Below, in pieces: positions 43,384 through 50,334 of a stretch of 64,000 nt of DNA; positions within the stretch are counted from its first letter, which is position 1; each line of letters begins with the position of its first letter. This stretch comes from an uncultured Victivallales bacterium (GTDB lineage Bacteria > Verrucomicrobiota > Lentisphaeria > Victivallales > UBA1829): NCBI GenBank assembly GCA_934661375.1, contig CAKUJH010000012.1:1-64000 (forward strand), given 5' to 3'. A model generated the notes under the pieces. That model searched no databases, was not told the origin of the DNA, and saw nothing but the letters and a program-made list of their open reading frames with translations. The position numbers and the translations under genes were made by a program.

Positions 43384-43734
43384 TCACGAGCGGAACATGA
43401 AATACACCGCGCCGATCATGCACAGTGCCGCCCAGATGAAATCCAGTTTGAAGCCTTCCTTCATATACAATATGGAAAAAGGTACAAACACCGAAAGCGT
43501 AATGACTTCCTGCATGATTTTCAGCTGGGCGAGCGACAGCGCCTGAAAGCCGATCCGGTTGGCGGGAACCTGTATCAGGTATTCAAACAGCGCGATTCCC
43601 CAGCTTGCCAGCGCCGCAATCCACCAGGGTTTCGACGACATGTTTTTCAGGTGTCCATACCAGGCAAATGTCATGAACAGATTGGAACAGACCAGCAGCA
43701 ATGCGGTCTTCACAATTACCGGATTGATATGCAT
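43384..43734 (-). CDS. DUF486 (DMT-like) small membrane protein
   Basis: A 116-residue protein with four hydrophobic helices, matching DUF486: LLVCSNLFMTFAWYGHLK, PWWIAALASWGIALFEYLIQ, VPANRIGF, SLAQLKIMQEVITLSVF and a final helix ending in FMFRS. The family is related to small drug/metabolite transporters but its substrate is not known. A GGAG-type site precedes the start. It is the first gene of a two-gene unit with the GntR regulator and is divergent from pheA. Confidence 0.85.
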   Translation of the reverse strand: MHINPVIVKTALLLVCSNLFMTFAWYGHLKNMSSKPWWIAALASWGIALFEYLIQVPANRIGFQALSLAQLKIMQEVITLSVFVPFSILYMKEGFKLDFIWAALCMIGAVYFMFRS

Positions 43735-43765
43735 TTTGGTTTTTTCTCCTTGTTGTCATCCGGTA

Positions 43766-43830
43766 ATATCGCAATTTTTCAATAAAAATCAAGAGCAACT
43801 CTTGCGATATTCGCAAATTTGTGGTAAATT
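43766..43830. promoter_or_regulatory. divergent DUF486/pheA control region with palindromes
   Basis: TTGCGATATTCGCAA at 43802-43816 is a perfect dyad (TTGCGA-TAT-TCGCAA). Its left part, TTGCGATAT, is repeated inverted as ATATCGCAA at 43766-43774. For pheA, TTGCGA at 43802 and TAAATT at 43825-43830 with a 17-base spacer could be -35 and -10, placing the dyad on the promoter. On the minus strand a TTGATT/TATTAC pair could serve DUF486. The two half-matches 36 bases apart suggest a repressor, perhaps the GntR-type protein at 42316. Confidence 0.5.
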
Positions 43831-43860
43831 ACATGCTCACAATTAACAACAGAGTTGAAC

Positions 43861-44931
43861 ATGAATTTAGATGAACTTCGCAAAAAGATCGACTCGACGG
43901 ACGCCAGAATCGTCGAACTCCTCAATGAACGCTATGCCACGGTCCTTGAGATCGGCCAGTTCAAACGGGACAACATGAAAGCCGTTTATGTCCCGGAACG
44001 CGAAAAAATCGTGTTTGAAAAAGTGACCGCACTCAATCACGGACCCATGAGCAACGAAACCCTCAAAGCGGTTTACCGCGAAATCATGTCCGGCGCGCTC
44101 GCGCTCGAACATCCGCTCAATGTGGCTTATCTCGGGCCGGAAGGCACGTTTACGCACATTGCCGCCATTTCCAAATTCGGACACAGCGTGGCGTATCTTT
44201 CCAAAAGCACGATCGATGATATTTTTGACGATGTAACCAACGGCCGCGCCGACTACGGCTGCGTGCCGATCGAAAATTCCACCGAAGGGGCAGTTACCCA
44301 TACGCTGGACATTTTTGCGCAGTCCGATGCCAAAATCTGCACGGAAATCAATATGCGCGTTCATCAGAGCCTGCTGTCCAAATGTGAACTGAAACAGATC
44401 CGCAGACTTTACAGTCATGCCCAGTCGCTCGGTCAGTGCCGCGCCTGGATCGCGCGTTATCTGCCCGATGTGGAAATCCATGAATGCTCCAGCAATTCCA
44501 AAGCGGCTTCCCTCGCGGCAAAAGAACCGTTTTCCGCCGCTATTGCCAGCTCTTTCAACGGCGAGATTTACGGTCTGGACGTCCTTGCGGAAAACATCGA
44601 AGACAATCCCAACAACACTACCCGGTTCTTTGTGATCGGCAGTCAGACCCCCAAACGCACGGGCAATGACAAGACTTCGCTCTGTTTCGCTCTCAAAGAC
44701 CGCGTCGGCGTCCTGTTCGATGCTCTCCTTCCTTTTAAAGAGGAGGGCATCACCCTGACCATGATCGAAAGCCGCCCGTCCCGTCAGCAGAACTGGGAAT
44801 ATTATTTCTTCGTGGACCTGCTGGGACACAAAGACGATGAAAATGTGGCGCGCGCCCTGGAAAAACTTTATCCCATGACACAGGCTATGCGGGTGCTGGG
44901 CAGTTATCCGCGGGGAGAGGAAGCCAAATGA
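43861..44931 (+). CDS. pheA: bifunctional chorismate mutase / prephenate dehydratase
   Basis: The P-protein of phenylalanine synthesis, 356 residues. Residues 1-85 are an AroQ-type chorismate mutase (LDELRKKIDSTDARIVELLN, YREIMSG). The dehydratase domain follows with VAYLGPEGTFTHIAA, VPIENSTEGAVTHTLD and NNTTRFFVIG, the TRF motif being catalytic. The C-terminal ACT domain has the Phe-binding ESRPS (IESRPSRQQNWEYYFFVDL). I chose the ATG at 43861; a TTG two codons earlier is in frame. It overlaps the ABC ATPase gene by four bases. Confidence 0.95.
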   Translation: MNLDELRKKIDSTDARIVELLNERYATVLEIGQFKRDNMKAVYVPEREKIVFEKVTALNHGPMSNETLKAVYREIMSGALALEHPLNVAYLGPEGTFTHIAAISKFGHSVAYLSKSTIDDIFDDVTNGRADYGCVPIENSTEGAVTHTLDIFAQSDAKICTEINMRVHQSLLSKCELKQIRRLYSHAQSLGQCRAWIARYLPDVEIHECSSNSKAASLAAKEPFSAAIASSFNGEIYGLDVLAENIEDNPNNTTRFFVIGSQTPKRTGNDKTSLCFALKDRVGVLFDALLPFKEEGITLTMIESRPSRQQNWEYYFFVDLLGHKDDENVARALEKLYPMTQAMRVLGSYPRGEEAK

Positions 44932-45734
44932 ACAGCGAAAACACTCCGGCTCTGCGGATCCGCAACGCCACCCTGAAACTGGAAGGCAATACCATCCTGC
45001 ATGATTTCAACTGGCAGGTGGAACGCGGCGAACGCTGGTTTATCCTGGGACCGAACGGCGCGGGAAAAACCACTCTGGTCAAGATGATTCTCGGTATGGC
45101 GTGGCCGCTGTACGGCGCGGAAGTTTCTGTGCTGGGTAACCGCTATGGTTCGTGCAACATCCGCGAAGTCCGCAAAAAAGTTGCCTGGGCAAGCCCGTTC
45201 CTGTCCGCCTGGACTGCCGAAGATGATCACCGCTGGACCACTCTGGAAGTTGCGTTGTCCGGTCTGGATTCCACGGTCGGGTTCTACCGCACGGCGAAGC
45301 CGGAGGAAATCGAGCTGGCTCATGCCGCACTCGAACGCATCGGCGCCGACCGGCTGGCTGACCGTTATTATGACCGTTTGTCTTCCGGTGAGCAGATCAA
45401 AGCACTGATTGCCCGTGCGCTGATCGGACGTCCGGAACTGGTTATCCTGGATGAAACCTGCGTGTATCTGGATTTGTCCAGCCGTGAAATTCTGCTGTCC
45501 GCCATCGATGAGCTGGCAAAAGGTCCCAATTCGCCCACGATGATTTTCATTACTCAGCGGATTGAGGAAATCACCGAATCCTTCACCAAAGGAATGATTC
45601 TTGGCTGTGGCAGGGTGCAGTGTTCCGGCAGCCGTTCGGAAATTCTGAATGCGGAAAATCTCAGCGCGGCATTCGGTATGAAAATGCGCCTTATTCCGTG
45701 TCAGGACGGGCGTTTCTGGCCGGTTCCCGAATAA
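44928..45734 (+). CDS. ABC transporter ATP-binding protein
   Basis: A 268-residue stand-alone ABC ATPase with Walker A GPNGAGKTTLVKM, Q-loop region AWASPFLSAW, signature LSSGEQIKALIARAL and Walker B LVILDETCVYLD; the H-loop is replaced by Gln in FITQRIEEI. This replacement and the ModF/YlmA-like pattern are seen in soluble ABC proteins without a permease partner, and none is encoded nearby. The role is unknown. The start overlaps the pheA stop (ATGA). A strong terminator follows at 45755. Confidence 0.85.
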   Translation: MNSENTPALRIRNATLKLEGNTILHDFNWQVERGERWFILGPNGAGKTTLVKMILGMAWPLYGAEVSVLGNRYGSCNIREVRKKVAWASPFLSAWTAEDDHRWTTLEVALSGLDSTVGFYRTAKPEEIELAHAALERIGADRLADRYYDRLSSGEQIKALIARALIGRPELVILDETCVYLDLSSREILLSAIDELAKGPNSPTMIFITQRIEEITESFTKGMILGCGRVQCSGSRSEILNAENLSAAFGMKMRLIPCQDGRFWPVPE

Positions 45735-45754
45735 TATTTCTTGATGACACTGTG

Positions 45755-45799
45755 ACCCGCAGCAGATGAGTTTGTCTGTTGCGGGTTTTCTGTTTTTTT
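45755..45799 (+). terminator. intrinsic terminator after pheA and the ABC gene
   Basis: ACCCGCAGCAGA at 45755-45766 pairs with TCTGTTGCGGGT at 45775-45786 (one G-U), followed by TTTCTGTTTTTTT. Confidence 0.9.
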
Positions 45800-45873
45800 A
45801 TCCGTATATGTTTTTAGACATGCCCTGTTCGAAAAAATTTTCGTTTTTTTTGCCGAAAAAGGAATAAAAACGC

Positions 45874-45917
45874 TTGACATTCCGAAATTGTCCGTTTATA
45901 TTGCTTGTAGTTACAAG
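45874..45917 (+). promoter_or_regulatory. promoter and palindromic operator of the GntR gene
   Basis: TTGACA at 45874-45879 and TATATT at 45897-45902 with a 17-base spacer. Directly after the -10, CTTGTA at 45904-45909 and TACAAG at 45912-45917 form a perfect 6-base dyad around GT, covering the expected transcription start. A GntR protein binding here would block its own promoter. Confidence 0.75.
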
Positions 45918-45934
45918 TTAAAAGGGTTGGAAAA

Positions 45935-47005
45935 TTGGGCAAATCGACAGCAAATTGTGAACTTCTGAAACTGAGCGGACCGGATACCGAACCGCTGCAT
46001 CGCCGTTTCCGCAGAAGAATTCTGGATTTGATTGATGACGGCAGCCTGAAAGTCGGCGATATGCTGCCGTCACGGAACAAGATCCGCGAAACGGTCGGCA
46101 TCAGCAGCACTCCTTATCATAAAGCCGTGAATGAACTGATTATGGAGGGCGTGCTGTCCGCCGAACAGGGTAAAGGGGTTTTTGTCTGCGGATTGCCGCC
46201 GCGCATTGCGCCGGATCCGGTGATTACCTTGCTGGTTCCTGATCCGGATATTCTGGAACATATTGCATTCACGGAAGTTATAAACGGAATGCTGGATGTG
46301 ATCACTCCGGCGGATTACAGTTTGAAATTTACTTTTTTCCGTCCGGACAGTTCGCCGCAGAGTTTGGAGGAAAAACTCAAAATGCCGTCCTGCCGCGGAG
46401 TTATTGTCCCGTATTCCAGCCAGATAACCGCTGATCATCTGCAAGGATTGCGGAACTCCGGCATTCCAGCGGTGCTATTGGGACGCGCCCTTCCGGAAAT
46501 CAGCTCATTTTCCGTGGAAACCCATTCCGCCGGCGCTTTTGCCCGGATTGCCGGATTGTTTCGCGGACGTTCCATTTCCGCCGCTTATATCGGGCAGCCG
46601 CTGCCGCTGTTTTATGAACGGCACGCCGCCTGGTTCCGTGCGGGATGTCATGAAAACGGAGTTCGGCTGACGGAGCTGTGCCATTACGCCTGCGCCTTCG
46701 ATCAGCAGTCCGGCGAAGCGGCTGCGGCGGAGATGTTTGCATCGGGAAATATTCCGGATCTGATCATTGCCGAAGACGACTATGTGGCTTGCGGTATTCT
46801 CAAAATCATGAGCCGCGAAGAACGCAGAATTCCATTGATTACGGTGGGTGGTTTTCTGAAACATCTTTATCCCTTGACGGAATTTCCGGCAGTGGATTTG
46901 AATTACCGCAAAACCGGACGGGCAGCCGCGGAATTACTGCTGAAAGCTCTTGCCGGCGAAATCCGGGACGGGCATGTTCAGATAGAGTCCAATTTCTACG
47001 AATGA
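45935..47005 (+). CDS. GntR-type regulator with LacI-like sensor domain
   Basis: A 356-residue regulator starting with TTG, preceded by GGTTGGA. Residues about 15-80 are a GntR winged helix (PLHRRFRRRILDLIDDGSLK, LPSRNKIRETVGISSTPYHK, LSAEQGKGVFV) and the rest a divergent LacI-like sensor (VITLLVPDPDILEHIAFTEV, IPDLIIAEDDYVACGILKIM, PLITVGGF). It differs from the regulator at 42316 in the sensor and recognition helix. It heads the second glycan cassette of pseudopilin, two secreted proteins, GH20-like and GH1 enzymes, which it probably controls together with itself. Confidence 0.85.
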   Translation: MGKSTANCELLKLSGPDTEPLHRRFRRRILDLIDDGSLKVGDMLPSRNKIRETVGISSTPYHKAVNELIMEGVLSAEQGKGVFVCGLPPRIAPDPVITLLVPDPDILEHIAFTEVINGMLDVITPADYSLKFTFFRPDSSPQSLEEKLKMPSCRGVIVPYSSQITADHLQGLRNSGIPAVLLGRALPEISSFSVETHSAGAFARIAGLFRGRSISAAYIGQPLPLFYERHAAWFRAGCHENGVRLTELCHYACAFDQQSGEAAAAEMFASGNIPDLIIAEDDYVACGILKIMSREERRIPLITVGGFLKHLYPLTEFPAVDLNYRKTGRAAAELLLKALAGEIRDGHVQIESNFYE

Positions 47006-47011
47006 GCAATT

Positions 47012-47202
47012 CAAATATGAAATATGAAATATGAAATAAAAACAGGAGTTGCGGACATGGAACATCAAGACAGGGAGGTCAGAAAATGAGCACAGAGGAA
47101 GAATTCAAAATCAGGAAAAACAGCAGAGAGGGGAATCATGCCATGAAAAAACAACAGTCATTGTCATCCATTTCATATTTTATATTTCATATTTCATATT
47201 TG
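47012..47202. repeat. 21-bp perfect inverted repeat around the pseudopilin start
   Basis: The arm at 47012-47032 consists of ATATGAA units and its exact reverse complement is at 47182-47202, separated by 149 bases. Pairing extends imperfectly beyond the 21 bases. The right arm lies in frame inside the pseudopilin gene, encoding part of a SISYFIFHISYL stretch before the pilin signal. Confidence 0.8.
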
Positions 47203-47853
47203 AAGCGTAAATCGTTCCGATTTACGCTGATAGAACTCCTTGTTGTGATTGCAATCATCGCCATTCTGGCGGGAATGCTGCTGCCGGCGCTGAACACGGC
47301 ACGGGAAAAAGCAAAAATGATTTCCTGCATGAATAATCTCAAACAGCATGGAACCGTTCATGCGCTGTATCTTTCCACATACGATGACGTGTTCCCCGTT
47401 TTCCGGTTCGGGGGAACCGGCGAAGTCGTCAATCAGAATCCGGAAAACAACGGGTGTACCGGTATTTTTCTGATGCCTTCCCTGTTCCTGCCGCAGACAT
47501 TCACTTTCTATATGAACTGGAAAATTTCTCCGGTTCAGATCTGTCCTTCCGGAAAAATCGTAACAACATCTTCCGGAAAAGCTCTGGGCAGGGACTACAA
47601 TCCCAGCTACCGTTTCCAATGCGCCGGTTCGCCCGTCCGGCAGAGCCGCCTGAAACGTTCGAAGATCATTCTTGCCGAAGGCGTCCGGCTGGAATCTTAT
47701 TTCCGCGACTGGGTGTCCAGCAAAGGATTTCCGGATAAAGTTCTGGGCAATCACCGGAACTCCGCCAATGCTCTCTGGACCGACGGTCATGCGGAGAGTT
47801 ACCGCCCGTATGAAATGTCCCGGCTGGATGCGGGCGTCTACAAAATTGATTGA
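47086..47853 (+). CDS. pseudopilin-like secreted protein, H-x9-DG type
   Basis: A 255-residue protein of the same type as the one at 2881. The pilin-like helix RFTLIELLVVIAIIAIL lies unusually far in, at about residues 45-61, after a 44-residue leader that includes the sequence of the inverted-repeat arm. The C-terminal half carries HRNSANALWTDG, the H-x9-DG motif. GGGAGG lies seven bases before the ATG at 47086; an internal ATG at 47143 also has a purine-rich site and would shorten the leader. Like its paralogue it sits between a sugar-type regulator and secreted glycan-related proteins. Confidence 0.8.
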   Translation: MSTEEEFKIRKNSREGNHAMKKQQSLSSISYFIFHISYLKRKSFRFTLIELLVVIAIIAILAGMLLPALNTAREKAKMISCMNNLKQHGTVHALYLSTYDDVFPVFRFGGTGEVVNQNPENNGCTGIFLMPSLFLPQTFTFYMNWKISPVQICPSGKIVTTSSGKALGRDYNPSYRFQCAGSPVRQSRLKRSKIILAEGVRLESYFRDWVSSKGFPDKVLGNHRNSANALWTDGHAESYRPYEMSRLDAGVYKID

Positions 47854-47884
47854 ACACGAAAAAAAATAAAACAGGAGCTGTAAA

Positions 47885-50332
47885 TTGAAAAAAATGCTGT
47901 CATTACTGGCTGGTGCGCTGCTGTTCAGCACCGTTTCCGGAGCCGAAAATCCGCAATGCTGGATGCGGGTGAAACTGCTGGAATCCGTTCCGGCAGTGGA
48001 AGGAACCCTTCAAAGCATGGTCATTGCGCCGCGTCCGCATGTCTTTCTCCGGAAAGCCGCATGGGGCGCCGACGGCGGAATCAAAGAGTTTCCGGTTCAG
48101 TTTCACAGTGTCATCGACTGGGATGCACTGGCGTCTGTTCCGGAAGTGAAGACCGGGACATACAGTCCCTGGATTGACATCACCAAACAGGTATACAGTC
48201 CCTACCGTCCGGACAGCCGCTGGTTTGCCAAGTCCCATACGTTCGGCACTTCCATGATTCACATTGCATTCTTCAGCCGTCAGAACGACAAACGCAAGGA
48301 CAGACGTCCGATATTCAAGCGGAATGAAGCCGGAAATCTGGAAAAAATCACCGTGCAGGTCGAATTTGCCGCAGAGCCGAAAGATTCCGCAGTGGTACGC
48401 ACGATCCGCGAAACGGAAACCGGCAGTGTCATTTCCATATTCGCAGAACCGGAAGCAAAAACGCCGGAAGAACAGTTCGCCACCGTGACTGAACGCACTG
48501 ACCGGATGCTGACCGGACTGAAAGCCCTCGGACTGAAACAGGAAGCCCTGCCGCAGAAAATTCTGACTTCCGGACGGGAATATCCCGGACATTTCTATCC
48601 GCTGTTCAGCCGGGAAGCCATTGAAAAATTGAATGAACTCTACCGTTTTCTTGGAATCCGTTCGATTCAATACAGCACAGTGGAGAAACCGGCGTCATTC
48701 CTGCAATATGCCTGGAAAACCAGCGATCCGGTGTTCACTGAGGGAACCCGTCCGGAATGGGTTGCCAATGGTCCGGCGGATTCCGGACTGAAGGAAAAAA
48801 GCCGTAATGCCGGACGCCGTATTCCGTCTTCCGGCGGCAAAGCGCATCTGATCAAATTCGGAGATGAAACCACAGTTCTGCCGGAAAAATTCCTGAAACA
48901 GCCGGAAGTCCGCGCAATGTTCACGGCTTTTCTGAAAGAACGGCAGATTGACCCGAAGACGCTGGGGGCGGAATCGCTGGAGAAAGCCGAGCCGTTCACA
49001 TCTATGGAGAAGGCTGTAACGCCGGAACTCCGCAGAAGATATTATTACACGGCACTGTTCCGTTCGGAAGCGATGCTGAACTGGTATCGGGATATGATTG
49101 CCGGCATCCGGGGCGGAACGCCGGACCGTCTGATTGCCACCGGTGAAATCTGCTGGGAAAGTTCCCGCACATTCCCGGAAATTTTCCGAGCCTTTGAACT
49201 TGGAGTGTTCGACACTGTGTCCCACGAACTTTCCACCATGCTGTGGGTCATGCCGCACGGCGCGCTCTACCGTCTGATCGCCCAGCGCAGCGCAGCCCGG
49301 CGCGGGAAAACCGTTCCAGGCATACTGTACGGCAGTGAACGCGGACGTCAGCCGGATATTGTGGAGCTGGATTCCACCTCGGCATTGATCCACGGAATGC
49401 GCCATTTCTACTGGTACGGCTCTTCGCCGTTCCAGCCGGAAGGCATGAAGGAACTGCGTTATTATGCCGCGCTTCAGAAAACCAATCACCGGATTGCCCG
49501 GATGGAAGATCTGATCATTGACGGACACAGTTCCTTTGAGAAGCCGTCCGCTGCGCTGGTCAAATCCTATGCCGCGGAACTCTGGCAGCGCAATGCGCAG
49601 GATTCCCGTTTCCTGGAATTTGAACTGGCGGCGGCAGGTCTGGCGTGGAATCAGGTCGCCTTTGATATCGTTTCGGATGAACAGGCGATCCGGCATTGCG
49701 CGGAGTACAAGGTGATTTATCTGGCTTCGGATGTCGTTCCGGAAGCGGTTCGCCGCCGTCTGCTGGAATGGGTCAATGCCGGAGGAATTCTGGTGCTGAC
49801 CGGGGATGCAGCCGCCACACGCAATGAATTCAATGAAGCCCTGCCGTTTGCCGAAGCCGCCGGAATGACGGAGCAGAACGGATTGCAGGTGAAAAATATC
49901 GGCAAAGGGAAAATCTGCCGGATCAGCGGTACACCAGGGAAAAATCTGCGGAACAGTTTTGAGCCGCTGGACCGTGCAGTTCCGCATCAGCAGGTTTTCC
50001 ACAGAATCAGCAGAGAGGCGGCGGAACGTTATCTCGCGCCGCTGTCTCTGCTTCCGGAAGGCATTGATTCAGTCCGTCCCGCGGCCTGTTCCCGGAAGGG
50101 AATCGATGCCGGTTTCTATGAAGCGCGTGATCTGTCCCGTGCGGCAGTTCTGCTGGCGGATTATACGGAAAAAACAGTCAAACAGGTTACGCTCCGGCTG
50201 GCTCTGCACGGCACTTATTCTTCGGCATCCGATGAAACCGGCAGGAAATATCCGGCGGTCAAAGAGAACGGACGGACGATTCTGAAGGATATTCCCGTTG
50301 GCGCAAGCACTCTGCTGATTCTGGAGAAATGA
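47885..50332 (+). CDS. secreted hydrolase-like protein with GATase-like C-terminal domain
   Basis: An 815-residue protein with a signal peptide (MKKMLSLLAGALLFSTVSGA). I chose the TTG at 47885 because AGGAG lies seven bases upstream; the ATG three codons later is poorly spaced. The N-terminal 190 or so residues look like a beta domain; the middle resembles a TIM-barrel hydrolase (ATGEICWESS, VFDTVSHELST, HGMRHFYWYGS); near the C-terminus YKVIYLASDVVPEAVRRRLL followed by WVNAGGILVLTGD resembles the GATase-like domain found beside GH42-type barrels. No exact GH family can be given. It is homologous to the next gene, whose start overlaps or directly follows its stop. Confidence 0.7.
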   Translation: MKKMLSLLAGALLFSTVSGAENPQCWMRVKLLESVPAVEGTLQSMVIAPRPHVFLRKAAWGADGGIKEFPVQFHSVIDWDALASVPEVKTGTYSPWIDITKQVYSPYRPDSRWFAKSHTFGTSMIHIAFFSRQNDKRKDRRPIFKRNEAGNLEKITVQVEFAAEPKDSAVVRTIRETETGSVISIFAEPEAKTPEEQFATVTERTDRMLTGLKALGLKQEALPQKILTSGREYPGHFYPLFSREAIEKLNELYRFLGIRSIQYSTVEKPASFLQYAWKTSDPVFTEGTRPEWVANGPADSGLKEKSRNAGRRIPSSGGKAHLIKFGDETTVLPEKFLKQPEVRAMFTAFLKERQIDPKTLGAESLEKAEPFTSMEKAVTPELRRRYYYTALFRSEAMLNWYRDMIAGIRGGTPDRLIATGEICWESSRTFPEIFRAFELGVFDTVSHELSTMLWVMPHGALYRLIAQRSAARRGKTVPGILYGSERGRQPDIVELDSTSALIHGMRHFYWYGSSPFQPEGMKELRYYAALQKTNHRIARMEDLIIDGHSSFEKPSAALVKSYAAELWQRNAQDSRFLEFELAAAGLAWNQVAFDIVSDEQAIRHCAEYKVIYLASDVVPEAVRRRLLEWVNAGGILVLTGDAAATRNEFNEALPFAEAAGMTEQNGLQVKNIGKGKICRISGTPGKNLRNSFEPLDRAVPHQQVFHRISREAAERYLAPLSLLPEGIDSVRPAACSRKGIDAGFYEARDLSRAAVLLADYTEKTVKQVTLRLALHGTYSSASDETGRKYPAVKENGRTILKDIPVGASTLLILEK

Positions 50333-50334
50333 CC

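Noticed and set aside
47086..47142. The pseudopilin starting only at the internal ATG at 47143
   Set aside because: The upstream ATG has the stronger GGGAGG site at seven bases; the internal start is kept as an alternative only.
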